NCBI GenBank assembly: GCA_030512335.1
Contig: JAULSU010000007.1
Location: 2,046,001-2,110,000, forward strand
DNA: 64,000 bases
From: Immersiella caudata
Taxonomy: Eukaryota > Ascomycota > Sordariomycetes > Sordariales > Lasiosphaeriaceae
Direction: 5' to 3'
Positions 1-11,686 of the stretch are shown piece by piece. The notes below the pieces were generated by a model, which did no database searches, was not told where the DNA came from, and worked only from the letters and a program-made list of their open reading frames with translations. How positions within the stretch are numbered: position 1 is the first letter of the stretch; every line of letters begins with the position of its first letter. The position numbers and the translations under genes are program-made.

Positions 1-1447
1 TGTGAGTGACGAATACGGAATCGGTAGGCATGTGGCGAACCTCTATGTCACACAGACCTATGAAGGGCAAAGCGATATTCACAGTGAGTACAACATATTA
101 GCGAGGGCCGAGGAGGAGCTAACTGGCGTAGGTCTGATCCTCGGACGAGCAATTACCGGTGTACAGGCGTTTGCATAGGCGTCCGTCATACACCAGCGAC
201 TTGCGTGTGCAGGTAGTGGTCCTCGGGCGAGCAAGTGACAGCTGTGGCTGGATGTGACCTCGCATCCAACGGGGCATATTCTACCCCTTGAAAGTTTGAA
301 CCGCAACCTCGAATCAGCACGTGGTGAAAGCTGGGCCGGTAACCATCATAGCCAGCAATGTATAGGACGAAAATCCCCGGTTGCACAACTCAGGCGGTGT
401 GTACTTGCCAAATCCGGGGGACTGGGCGACGGCTGCAAACACGCCTCGATGATGCGCAACGAGCTTGGCAGTATATCAACTTTGTGCTACTCGTCAGTTC
501 TCATCTTCACCGCTCTCTATCCCTAGTGACAAAGAGGCCTGGTCACTGTTCTCTATCTTTCCTTATTCGAGTCAAGAGCTCCATCACCTGGCCACTTCAC
601 GCACACCGCGTTTTACCGCCTATTTGAGCGACATGCAAACGGAAAGACCGGGCGTCGCCCCTGATCCCGAGGCCCGGAAGGTGGCGAAGTGCCGGAGGAG
701 GTAGCCGCACGGGTTGATATCTCAAAACCGTCTTGTTGGTAATCATGATCAATGATGTCGAAAGCACTCAGGAAACACTTGGCTTCCTGTTTCTTCCGCG
801 CGGCGCAAGGTGAGGACGGTGAGGGCGATTGGTGGCTGATGAGACAATCCGTGGCTGTGCTTATCGCTGGCTTTGTCTTCGATCTCTAACAGATTTCGGG
901 TGACTCACGGCCAGATTTTGCAGAATTGAGGGGCAATGGTGTTTAGATGGAGGGATTAGCTAATCAGTGGCGTTGAATTCGAGACATTCACGGCGGATTT
1001 CACTCGCCCATTGGGCGCAAAGGCGCTAAAAAGTCGCCTGGAGAATCCTGCTGACAGCGGTCGCGCCTGGCTCAGCTTTCTTCCTGAGGCCCCACTGGTA
1101 CCTAAGCCCACCTTTGTTGACCCGCTCCCACTTCCCCTCCTCCATTCCCTCTTGCAACCTAACTCGACCCCTCGGCGACTTGGATCCCTCCATCATCAAC
1201 GATCATCACAAACACTCCGACCCTGACCCTCTCCCGGTAAACTTTCCATTTCTCACTTCTACCATAAACTTCTCTTTTTGCTTGTAGCGGTGTCGTCGAC
1301 GACTCAGCCGCTCCTGTCGGTTCATTCGGGTTCTGCTCGTTTCTCCCCCGCAGCCGCTGACCTCTTCTTAAAGCGCTAGATCTTCCACTTCCTTCACGCC
1401 AGTCTCACCGGACACAAAGCACACACACACACACACACACAGCCGAC
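1..1447. other. Gene-free stretch upstream of ubc4
   Basis: No reading frame here looks like a protein-coding gene; the open frames are short and lack any family motif. The right part (about 1080-1400) is rich in C and T, as is usual for fungal promoters and 5' leaders. A GTAAAC donor at 1237 and a CTTGTAG acceptor ending at 1287 could mark a 51-nt leader intron, but this is only a possibility. Confidence 0.5.
1420..1441 (+). repeat. (CA)11 dinucleotide repeat in ubc4 leader
   Basis: A perfect run of eleven CA units ends six bases before the ATG of the ubc4-type gene, so it almost certainly lies in the 5' untranslated leader. Length changes here would alter the sequence next to the start codon. 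Confidence 0.9.
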
Positions 1448-2391
1448 ATGGCCCTCAAGAGAATTAACAAGGAACTCGCTGATCTCGGCCGGTATGTCTC
1501 TCGATCTGTCGTTTCTCTGCCGCCGATTCGACCGTTGCAAGTGTCTACCGTTGCTGGGGCGCCCGCCGCTCCTCAACATCGCCGAGCTCGATCATGAGGC
1601 TGTTCGCATTGTCGCAAAGGCATCACGATGCTGACATGTTGGTTTTTTAGGGATCCGCCCTCCTCCTGCTCTGCCGGACCCAAGTCCACTGAGCATGGCG
1701 ATGATCTGGTAGGTGGACGCCCCGCTTTCGAACAAAGTCTGGCCGAGACATACCGGTCAACGACCAGGCAACAATGTCAAAAGTCCAGCGCTGCGTCGCG
1801 AAAGTCTGCTAACGATAACTGCTATCTAGTTCCACTGGCAAGCGACGATTATGGGGCCTGTAAGTTCTTCCACGGTGTTATGATGAGTCCTATGATCACC
1901 TTCACCCCCACCTTGCTCACGTGGCCCGAGGCTGAGGCACTGGGGCAACACCACAACAACATGCATCAAGGCGCATCAGGACAATGACTGACGTTTTTTT
2001 CTTAGGCGGAGTCACCGTATGCCGGGGGTGTCTTTTTCCTTACCATTCATTTCCCTACCGACTACCCATTCAAGCCTCCCAAGGTCAACTTCACCACGAG
2101 GATCTACCACCCGAACATCAACTCTAATGGCAGTATCTGCCTCGACATTCTGCGAGACCAGTGGAGCCCAGCGTTGACGGTGTCGAAGGGTACGTTATCG
2201 GCTTCTCTAGGCTTCCAACATAACTTCCTGACGTGCTAACTTGCGTTCCAGTTCTTCTTTCGATCTGCTCCATGCTGACGGACCCGAACCCCGATGACCC
2301 CCTGGTCCCCGAGATCGCTCACGTTTACAAGACAGACCGCGCCAGATACGAGGCGACGGCACGTGAGTGGACCCGGAAGTATGCCACGTAA
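1448..2391 (+). CDS. ubc4: Ubiquitin-conjugating enzyme E2, Ubc4/Ubc5 (UBE2D) type
   Basis: Accepts ubiquitin from E1 on its active-site cysteine and passes it to E3-bound substrates; the Ubc4/5 class serves turnover of short-lived and misfolded proteins in cytosol and nucleus. Five exons fit: 1448-1491, 1651-1708, 1830-1859, 2006-2189, 2252-2391, all GT-AG, giving 151 residues. The sequence is nearly that of the family from MALKRINKEL to the end (REWTRKYAT), with the HPN motif, the active Cys in SICLDIL (about residue 89) and the PDDPLVPEIA segment. The odd point is residues 26-30 (KSTEH), where family members normally have a single residue before GDDL, so the protein is four residues longer than the usual 147. 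The extra bases sit at the end of exon 2. Identification is very secure; the insert depends on the exon 2 boundary. Confidence 0.95.
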
Positions 2392-5300
2392 GGGAGTAAT
2401 GGAAGGCCAAGGTATTGGCGAGTCTTGGGGGATGGGCTAGATCGTAATCGCCTTTCTGCGGACTCCTTTCATCCACGACGGGTCCGAGAACGCCTCGGTT
2501 ATATCTTTGCGACACTCTCAAACCCGAGTGTTTACAAACGGACGTGTGGTGGATGGGGCGTTCACAGGTAGCAGACAGACTTTTCTTGGTCGGGTAGCAA
2601 GGGAAGGTTGATGAACCATCAGAACGAGCAGTATCACATCACATTGCGCAGCTATTGGACTTTTGTTAGAGGTTGGGCAATTGCATTCTATTCCCGTTTA
2701 CCCAAAAGCCACAATACCAGCGTTCTATTAGCGGCCACATTTCATTGCAGCGTGGTTCCATGCACCATCTCCTCTGACCTCATTTGAAGTGGTGTATGAG
2801 TGGTGGCCGGTGAAGAAGTATCAATCAGGGGCTTCAACGGGACATTCTGAGTTCGGGCACGACATGATCTCGATTGCGGGTTCTCGCGGAAATGCATACC
2901 TTGTTCAGGTAAGTGCTTGGTGCAATTCTCAACCAACCTGACAGGTCCGACGACTTTGAAGCATCTAAATGCTGCTGGCAAAAGGCAAGCCAACGTGAAC
3001 GCCCTGTGTCTTCTATTTCCATGCTACGGCGCGCGATCAGCACCCAATAAAGGGCTTCCACATTATAAGTTCACTGATGGTTTCCTGATACACGCAACGA
3101 CATCTTGACGGACAACTAGCGTTTGAGATCCTGATGTGTCACCAGATCTGTTGCCACCGGAGATATAGCCACAGTAGGGATTGGGTGCGAATGACGAGGG
3201 AGGTACCATGGAGCGCCCACGTTCACGTGGTTTTAATGTGGTGCGAAGTATCGAACGATGGCTCCGCCGCGGTTTTGGTTTTCAGAGTGGTGGAGTTACG
3301 AGGGCGAGGGCGTTTTAACGTCAGAGAGGTTGGTTGGATACCAGCTGGAAGGTAGTCTTTGGTGAGAGGAGGCCATCAGTGTCTCACCGAGGCTGATCGC
3401 GGGTGGTTATCTACTATATCACGAGAGATCATCTCGTCTTTTGGTATGGTGTTTTCCGATCTCTAGACTAGGGTTCTATGTATAGAACGGGAAACAGGAG
3501 GAACGCCGTGGTTGGGTCTGTCATCAGGAGATCTACCCATGGGCTTGGCCTGCAGTGGCAAGGGATTGCTTTGCATTTTGCGTCAGAGGATCCGTGGTAG
3601 AGGGCATCGGGCCACTGGCTGGATGCTGTGAAAGAAGCGGCGAACGGACGCTGCATGCACGCGGACAGTGTGACCATGCAGACATCGACTAAACCTGCCA
3701 ACCACGGCGGCTGTCGTGGTGTCTCATGGAATGGTGCAGAAATGTTTGTCGAAGATGAGGTGAGCTGATATCAGGGGCATGTCAACAAGCAGGTCGTGGG
3801 AGAACTGAGAGCTGAAGACAAGATCTTGGAAAATTCCATCGGAGCAAGTCATCCCTTGCCGCATATCGAATCCCCAACTTGACGCGCGAGTCGCGGCGAT
3901 CACTGCATCCAGTGTAGGCGTTTGTGGGCTGCCACGAGGGCGGCAATCAGAGTCGGTAGATAGGTGAGGAAAGGCGAGTTCTAGACCCGAAACCGCGAAT
4001 CGCCCGGCGAGAAATCTCCGAATGGCGAGCTGCAAGGCTGCTGCTCGTGAAGGTCAATAGAAAGGTGTCGTGATAGTGTCGCCCTCGGCCGTTGGCTGTG
4101 GTTGGTGGGGTTCGGCTGCAGCATTGAACCTGGAGCGGTTTGACGTTGCGACTGCGCTTGGCACTGGACTCAGTCCCCGGCCTGTGTTCCAGGATCCCAG
4201 CTGAAACAGCAAGCGCAACGCGGGCGCAACCGACCGCGAGGCCAAACCTCCCCTCCGCCAATCGCAGCTCCTAGAGCCCGAAGCCATGTGGGGCACCCCC
4301 GTAAATGGATCTTGGCAGACCCCTGAGCCTCCCCAACACCTCGACCATCCTGCGTTTGGCGACAGTTGAAGGCGACGTCGTCGTCCACAGCAGCAGCAAG
4401 GTGTGTTTCGAAGCAGCGCCGACGGAAGAAGGAATCTCGACCTCGTCGAAAAAGTGGTGTCATTCTCCACTTTCTCCCCCCTGTCCTTTGCGTCGATCAG
4501 TCCGATCACAGACTCAATTTTGCCAGTAGAACCCGGCCTTGCTTGATCAGGACAGGCCGGGACATCGTGAGTTCGGATGGCGGTTTTTGCTGTCTGAGTT
4601 GCGTCGTCAGCTGCATTGCAATCGCACACCCTCAGAGCGGCGCGAAGTCCAAACAAGCCTTTGGGGTCTGCTGCGAGATTCAATGAACAAAACGAATCTA
4701 CAGTCGATTCTCTGCCCCCATCGGCCGTGCTGGGTTTTCGCGCCGATAGGCCAAATCGAGGTTGAAGTTGATGGTGGATCTCAGAGCAAAATGCCAAGAA
4801 TGGGGGAAGCGGCGATGGGTTGGCGGTTGTCTCCCCTTGCCGTGGCGCCAGGGCTGGCCGCCTAGCCGCAGAGCCCCGAGCAACAGCGGGCACCCCAGAC
4901 TCAGAGCTCGTTGTGAGCCACCACAGTGGCCAATGCCAGGGCGTCCTGGGCCCAGCCCGGCACCCTGCGTTTCGTCGATGGGACTCCCACGGCCCAAAGT
5001 CCCAGACCTCGTTCGATTCTTCCGACATGCTTCTCCAGGGTCCCAGTCCTCTTCATTCCTTTCCTCCACGCTGCTGTTGCCCCCTGACAGGTGCCAGTAG
5101 TACCAGTCTCCCGTCTTGCTCGTCTAGTCTTGCTGTTCTGTTCTGCCCGCCCAGCACTTGGTATTGCGCTCCGTTTGTCGACTCATTTCCCCTTGGGTTT
5201 CCACCTCCTCGACACGTTTCGAGCGTTATCATTGACGCCCCAGTCAAAGACAGGGTTTGTTGGCGGATGAAGTGAGGGCCTCCCCTGAAAAGGTCACCTC

Positions 5301-5882
5301 TCATTGGGAACAACCGCTGCCGCATGCAGGCATTTGTGGGCAGGTATGATCTGCACAGAATCGGCTCATGTTTCTGGTTCCCCCAGTCGCTTGGCGTCTC
5401 TCATAACCATACCCTCACCCACGCCCGGCCCCCTCTACTTTCCCCCTCCCTCCTTTTCCCCCTTCTTCCCACCGGTGCAGTGCATTCTTTTCGAGCTGCG
5501 TGGTTGCTGACCATTCCCTGCCTCGCCGCCGTGGCATTCGCAGGCTCTCACTCTCTACCATTCTATCCATTCCTTTGCTTTTTTGCATATGCGCCTGGTG
5601 TCGCCAATTCGATTTCCTCCCTTGCGATTGCGATTAGATGGGTCTCGTTTCTGGTTCAGCAGGTTCTGAATACTGAGAGATTTTCAAGACCCACACGCCG
5701 CCGATTTCTAGACTTGGGATCATAGAAAGAGTTAGGATTCAAGTTAGCCCCCGGAGGAGGGCGAGAGAAAAGGACAAGCGCACGCGGGCTCGGTCCCAAA
5801 TTCTGGCACGAAGGCGTTGGACAGCGCCTGCGGACAGGCCGTTCTCGACATCACATCGACGCCGACTCAGATTTTGCCCGCA
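2392..5882. other. Long gene-free region upstream of noxB
   Basis: About 3.5 kb without a convincing gene. A 324-codon frame on the minus strand (4054-5028) starts with ATG but is rich in Arg, Ser, Gly and Cys without any domain, which is usual for chance frames in GC-rich DNA. The part from about 5100 to 5600 is pyrimidine-rich and probably promoter and leader of noxB. A 12-codon upstream reading frame starts at 5638. Confidence 0.5.
5638..5676 (+). promoter_or_regulatory. Candidate short upstream ORF before noxB
   Basis: ATG at 5638 opens a 12-codon frame (MGLVSGSAGSEY) ending with TGA, about 205 bases before the noxB ATG; I saw no other ATG in between. If the transcript begins upstream of 5638, ribosomes would have to scan past or reinitiate, which could lower NoxB synthesis. 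The transcript start is not known, so this is inference. Confidence 0.35.
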
Positions 5883-7836
5883 ATGGCCGCGTACGACCGC
5901 GCCTACAACAACTATGGGGGGGGAAGAGGAGGTGGTGGGGGTGGTGGGGGTGGTGGTAGCTATGGGGGTGGTGGCTATGGGGGTGGATTCTCTTCCAACC
6001 GGAGCAGCACAAGTTCGATGAAGCAGTCGGAGAGAGCACGATGGACACCACTGACACGGATGCTGCTCTCGGGTGAGATGACGCAGGAGAAGCAGAAGGA
6101 CTTGACGTTCAAGGAGAAGTACGACAGGTGGATGGTCAATGAGGGGTACCGGCGAATGTACGTGGTCCCCAGCACTTGTCAACATGATATTACGTATCAT
6201 GTTCTGGCGGCAGAAGAAGCTAACAAGTCGCAGCTTCGTCTTCGTATTCATCATTCTCCACGCCATTGTGTTCGCATTTGGCTTCATCAACTTCGCCGTG
6301 AAGGACAACTTACAAATAGCGCGGGACACGTTTGGGCCAACTTACATGATTGCTCGATCAGCGGCGCTGGTGCTACACGTCGACATCGCCCTGATTCTCT
6401 TCCCAGTGTGCCGTACCTTCATCTCTCTGGCCCGCCAGACACCGCTCAACGGTATCATCCAGTTTGACAAGAACATCACCTTCCACATCACGACGGCATG
6501 GTCAATCTTCTTCTTCTCATGGGTGCACACGATTGCCCACTGGAACAACTTCGCTCAGATCGCCGCAAAGAACAACCTGGGTATCTACGGATGGCTCCTC
6601 GCCAACTTTGTCTCGGGTCCGGGCTGGACAGGTTACATCATGCTGATTGCCCTGACCGGCATGGTTATCACTTCGGTTGAGAAGACACGGCGGGCGAACT
6701 ACGAGCGATTCTGGTACACACACCACATGTTCATCGTCTTCTTTTTCTTCTGGTCGATTCACGGCGCCTTCTGCATGATCCAGCCGGACTTCGCACCCTT
6801 CTGCATCTCGATCGGAACCCAGGCCATCGGTGTGTTTTGGCAGTACTGGATGTACGGCGGCTTTGTCTACCTGGCTGAGCGTGTTGCCCGTGAGGTCCGT
6901 GGGCGACACAAGACATACATTTCCAAGGTCATCCAGCACCCGAGCAACGTCTGCGAGATCCAGATTAAGAAGGAGAACACGAAGACAAGAGCGGGCCAGT
7001 ACATCTTCTTCTGCTGCCCCGCTGTGTCTTTGTGGCAGTACCACCCCTTCACTCTGACGAGCGCTCCCGAGGAGGACTACATCTCGATTCACATGCGCGT
7101 GGCCGGCGACTTCACGAAGGCGGTTGCCGAAACCCTCGGCTGCGAGTTCGGGAAGCGGGGTGACACATCCAAGGTCGTTGGTGTTGATCAGCAAAACGAT
7201 GGCGTCGATCCCGCCCTTCGTCGGGTGCTTCCCCGAGTTTACATCGACGGGCCCTTCGGCTCCGCCTCTGAGGATGTGTTCAAGTACGAGATTTCGGTGC
7301 TCTGCGGTGCTGGTATTGGTGTGACGCCCTTCGCCTCCATCCTCAAGTCGATCTGGTACCGGATGAACTACCCCCAGAAGAAGACACGGCTGAGCAAAGT
7401 CTACTTCTTCTGGATTTGCAGAGATTTCGGCTCCTTCGAGTGGTTCCGCTCTCTGCTGCTCGCCATCGAGGCCCAGGACGTGGACAACCGCATCGAGATT
7501 CACACGTACTTGACAGCCAAGATTAAGGTTGACGATGCCACAAACATCATGATCAACGATGCCAATGCCGACAAGGACACGATCACCGGACTGCGGTCTC
7601 CGACAAACTTCGGCCGCCCTAACTGGGACATGATCTTCCGAGGCATCCGGAAACTCCACTCTCCCTCAGAAGCTGGTGTCTTCTTTTGCGGTCCCAAGGG
7701 CTTGGGAAGCGCGCTGCACAACTTCTGCAACAAATACAGTGAACCTGGGTAAGTGCTAATGCCCCCGAATAGTAGGCGGGCCGGAGCTAACCAAGCAAAC
7801 AGATTCAACTTCGTATGGGGCAAGGAGAACTTCTAA
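5883..7836 (+). CDS. noxB: NADPH oxidase NoxB (Nox2)
   Basis: Membrane flavocytochrome that moves electrons from cytosolic NADPH through FAD and two haems to oxygen, making superoxide; fungal NoxB acts with NoxR and Rac in ascospore germination, hyphal fusion and penetration structures. Exons 5883-6157, 6234-7748 and 7803-7836 give 607 residues. The MAAYDRAYNNYGG start and the RARWTPLTR segment are NoxB-specific. Then follow the ferric-reductase helices with haem-binding His (HITTAWS, HTIAHW, THHMF), the FAD motif HPFTLTSAP, the NADPH motif CGAGIGVTP and the terminal WGKENF. There are no EF-hands, unlike NoxC. Residues about 13-38 are almost only glycine, encoded by GGT/GGG repeats, an expanded form of the Gly-rich start of this family. 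Confidence 0.95.
5918..5988 (+). repeat. G-rich repeat coding for poly-glycine in noxB
   Basis: A run of GGT, GGG and GGC codons on the coding strand encodes about 20 glycines with a few Arg, Ser and Tyr. The G-runs (several of four to six G) could form G-quadruplexes in DNA or mRNA just after the start codon, and such tracts often vary in length between strains. Confidence 0.8.
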
Positions 7837-9238
7837 GCTGTCACCGCTTCACCACTTGCCTACATCCAGATTCGCCCCTTCTCGTCTGGCGCGCAACATT
7901 CAGGCCCGGACGGAGGACCAAACCCCACCTCCCTCTCCCAACCCTCACCTAATCGTTGCGCCGGACGCGAACAACAGCCAAATCATTACACCATGCTTGT
8001 TTGTTGTTGTCATTGGACATCACTTTGTCACACGGAGCGTGCACAACGGGAGGAGGAAGAAAAGGGGCCCGTCCATCCTCCTAGCCAATGTCGAGCAGCC
8101 CAACCTACTCCATCTCCGTGGCAGACCCAAAAGTCAACGATGGACGAGGTCGTAATTGCGGGGAGAGCGCTTCATTCCCCGAGCGCCTCTCGTGAAACCC
8201 GGGACGTCATGGGTGCTTGCCCTGCCGCCGCTTCACGCACAGCTGGAGATCCTTCGTGCTGTTTTCTCCCTGGGACATAGCTCCCCCTTTTTTGCATACA
8301 GTTGTTTGGATGGATGATGGACTACTTAATTAGACCACCGCCCCCGTATCCGAGAGGTCATCCTTCACACATGATGGGAACATCGCTCCTTTGGAGCGGC
8401 TCCTTGTTACATACCTGCTTTACATACAGTATATAGTATTTAGCGATCATACCTATCTAGAATTTTAGCCTTTATTTGTCAAATCTTGTCCTGTCCGTTC
8501 TCTGTTTGCATGTTACGACGTAATCTGCTTGCCGTCTTGCGGCGTGGTGGGTGACCAGAGACAAACATAGGTTAGCCACGCCACGCGCTGCAGTGAGAGG
8601 TTGGCCATGAGTTCGCGATATTGCTTGCAGTAACGAGTGGGACAGCATGGATTCAGTCTCTTTCTTGCCGCGAGGATCCGAGTCACATGAACTAGGTTTC
8701 TCAGTGTCGTGGCACCCAAACTGAGAAGATCGTCGTGGGGTGTCTTGGATCGTGTTCGCCCCCGATAAGAACCAGGGAGTCCGAGAAGGTGTAGCAAGCA
8801 GCTGCATAACTCGTTCCTTCGAATCCGACTGGGCCATCAGCTGGGAATTCTGTCCGGCATTGCCAAACTACTTCTATTCTTGTTCCTGAAAGGACCGGCT
8901 CCTTTGAGCTTGGTTTCTTGGTCTAGACAACCGGTGTGGGTACCAAGAAAGACCTGATCTGCCTCGGGTCGGCGGTTCGGGTACGCTGAGAGACATTACG
9001 CAGATCGTGCGGTGTTGGGTGTGTGGTGAAGGGGAAACATCCCCAATCGAATTGATCATAGCAGACTTGAGGGGACATCAGTGAGCAAGCTTGTCCGCCC
9101 TCAGGGGTGGGCTGCTCGTGGCTGCGGAACATCCCGAGAGCGCCGATTCAGGCTTTTAGACAGCTTGTCGCCGCGGTTCTTGTCCCCTCCTTCTACCCAG
9201 TTCTTGATAGACTAAACTCAGTGGAAGGTCCTTGAAAA
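7837..9238. other. Gene-free stretch between noxB and MFS gene
   Basis: Open frames on both strands are short, overlapping and without motifs. It should hold the noxB 3' UTR and the promoter of the transporter gene. I see no RNA gene or repeat. Confidence 0.5.
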
Positions 9239-11064
9239 ATGAGTACCGAGACGCGAGAGAAACGAGGTGATGGGGGTGAAAAGAAGTCCCCAGTCGATAG
9301 TAGGGACGGTTCAAGTTCCCCTGGGGAGGGGAGCCAAGATCCGATCAACGAGTCAGAAGGGGACCCTAACTCCAGAATTGGAAATATCGAGGAGAAAAGG
9401 GCGATGCAGGAGAAGAAGTTGCTGCGAAAGGCGGACCTGCATCTGATTCCGCTAATAATGTTGCTGTACTGCTTCAGCTTCTTGGATAGGTATCAGTCCT
9501 TAATCTTATGTATGGATGGCGATCGCTGACCGAGAGCAGAGTGAACATCGGAAACGCCCGTCTATACGGCCTGGAGGAGGACCTCAGCCTCACCGACGGA
9601 CAATTCCAGATGGCGGTATCGATTCTGTTTGTGACATACGTCACGTTCGAGATTCCAAGCAACCTTGTCCTAAAGAAGTTCACCCCAAGGAACTGGATTA
9701 GCTTCTTGGCTGTGTCGTGGGGAATTCTCGCCATGTGTCAGGGGTTTGTGCAGAACTTTGGTGAGTTGGTGGCGTTGCGGTTGCTGCTGGGTGCTTTCGA
9801 GGCGGGCTTGTTTCCGGGCTTGACGTGCGTACTGCCATTTCTTTCTGCAAAGTGCCGTTGAAAACGCGAGACGCTGATGGTGCGCCGATGGCAGGGTATA
9901 TCTTACATTTTTTTACACTAAACGGGATCTTGCGCTTCGAATCGGATACCTATTCGTGCCGGCGGCGGTTGCGGGTGCATTTGGCGGACTTGTAGCTTTC
10001 GGGATCGGTCATATGGATGGCGTGGCCGGCTACAGATCGTGGAGATGGGTGTTCATCATTGAAGGGCTTCCGACAGTTCTCGTGGGGGTGGGGGTGTATC
10101 TTCTCCTCCCGAACGACCCGAGCAGCGCGACATGGATGAATGATGAGGAGAGAAAGATAATGATCCAGCGCAGGGCGAGGGACTATGGATGCACTGAACG
10201 CGCCCAAGTTCTGGAGAAACAGGACGTAATACTGGCCTTCAAGGACTGGAAGGCCTGGATGTTCGGCCTTGGGCAGTTTGGGGCTGGCATAATGCTTTAT
10301 GGTGAGCATCGGCTGCATTACTCATTATAAGGGGAATGCTGATCTCAGCAGGATACTCAACGTTCCTTCCAACTATCATCCAGGGCGTCGGTCCTGCGTG
10401 GACGCCGGAACAAATTCAGCTTCTAACCGTTCCCTGCTACTTCATCGGGGCCGCGACATACATGGTGATCGCGGCCGTGTCAGATCGGCTGCAGAAACGA
10501 GGTTTGATGTGCGTCATCTTTGGAATTGTGTGCATCGCTGGATATGCAGTTCTTCTCTCGTCATCCTCTCCAGGCGTTCAATACTTTGGGTGAGCGTGCC
10601 CTTCTCCATATCTACCAACGCGGCTGACGTTATGCAGCTGCTTTTTGGTTGCCACTGGGCTTTACGTAGCTGTCGGTCTTCCTATTGCATGGCTTCCAAC
10701 CAACTGTCCACGATACGGCAAAAGAACAACGGCGGTTGGGATCCAGGTCACCCTTGCTAACCTCGCCGGCATTGTGTCTCCTTTCATATAGTGAGCTGAG
10801 CGAACAGCTAAATAACTTCCTCCAACTCTGCTAACGAAGGCCAGCCCAACGGATGAAAAGCCACGATACACGAAAGGGAACGCGATAAGCTTGGCGATGG
10901 TTGCAATGTCGACGATGGTCTTCGGCTTCATGTGGTTCTGGTTTGCTAGAGAGAATAGGAGGCGAGATGCTTCGAAGACGATGCTGCCAGAGTACGAGGG
11001 TCTCTCTGACGAGGAGTTGGCGGAGCTTGGTGACGAAAGCCCAAGATTTCGATACACCGTCTAA
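9239..11064 (+). CDS. MFS transporter, allantoate permease (Dal5/anion:cation symporter) family
   Basis: Plasma-membrane symporter of the ACS family, whose members carry allantoate, pantothenate, nicotinate or related organic anions; the substrate cannot be told from sequence. Six exons fit: 9239-9489, 9540-9824, 9895-10301, 10352-10589, 10638-10790 and 10845-11064, 517 residues. Family marks are KADLHLIPLIMLLY and FLDRVNIGNARL across the first junction, EIPSNLVLKKF in helix 2, EAGLFPGLTVYLTFFY across the second junction, WRWVFIIEGLPTV before the central loop, and GIQVTLANLAGIVSPFIY then YTKGNAISL near the end. The N-terminal 55 residues are hydrophilic and rich in Ser, Glu and Lys. Reading any exon alone hits stops, but the joined frame is clean. 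The transporter stands alone, without pathway neighbours. Confidence 0.9.
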
Positions 11065-11686
11065 CCCGTGCGTTTGTGAGAAGATTGCGGCATAGTTGGA
11101 ATCTAGAAGATTGAGTTAAGGTAATACATGATATGTTGGCAAAAACATACATATTATCACACTCGTCACACTCACACCCTATAAGTGCGCAATCTTCAGA
11201 GCAATGGACGGTGTCTGGCGAGCGGGGCTGAAGGAGTGAGTATGTCGGGTAGTTCATAGTCGAGGGTGATGTGGGCTTAGGTTGCGTGGGACGAAAGAGT
11301 CCTTAGAGAAATATCCATCTTCGTCTCCATGTTCAAAGAAGACCACTCGTTTCAATAAGGTCCCGGGCGCACCAAATACCTACAGCGGTATTCTTCTACC
11401 CCCATTGTGAGTGGAGTGGAAGGAGCACGTCTGTTGACACCTGCCAGGGGCTTGGTGGGCCAATGAAGGTAAGTGGGCCCACCTTGCTTGCTGCAGGTTT
11501 AATTGCCCCACTTGTCATCACGGAAGGCGCGTCGCAGCGCGTTCTTCAAGGAAAGCTCCGTGACATCACGAACGACCTGCAAGCTTCTACCCCGAACAAC
11601 CACCCTATCCCATCGCCCAACTGTCTTTGGGGCGAAGAAGCCCAAATTCCCGTTTCCGAGCCGTCAAAACAGCGAACTAAGCCACC
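11065..11686. other. Gene-free stretch, promoter side of fen1
   Basis: No gene seen. The part from about 11440 on should be promoter and leader of fen1, and contains two CGCG-core sites at 11528 and 11538. Confidence 0.5.
11526..11543 (+). promoter_or_regulatory. Pair of CGCG-core (MBF/E2F-like) motifs upstream of fen1
   Basis: Two CGCG cores ten bases apart, GGCGCGTCGC and AGCGCGTT, lie about 145-160 bases before the fen1 ATG. CGCG is the core of MluI cell-cycle boxes bound by MBF in fungi, which drive G1/S genes. They are not perfect ACGCGT boxes, so this is a weaker case than at SLD2 or MSH2. Confidence 0.4.

Noticed and set aside
2389..2571. In-frame open stretch after the ubc4 stop
   Set aside because: About 60 codons without repeat or recognisable composition, and Ubc4 proteins end exactly at this point in all cases I know.
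4054..5028. 324-codon ATG frame on the minus strand
   Set aside because: Arg/Ser/Gly/Cys-rich without domain or codon bias, overlapped by several equal frames on the other strand, and in a pyrimidine-rich leader-like region; best seen as chance.
6517..7659. 380-codon frame antisense to noxB
   Set aside because: Mirror of highly biased coding sequence; no ATG-supported domain, and the sense strand is a clear NADPH oxidase.
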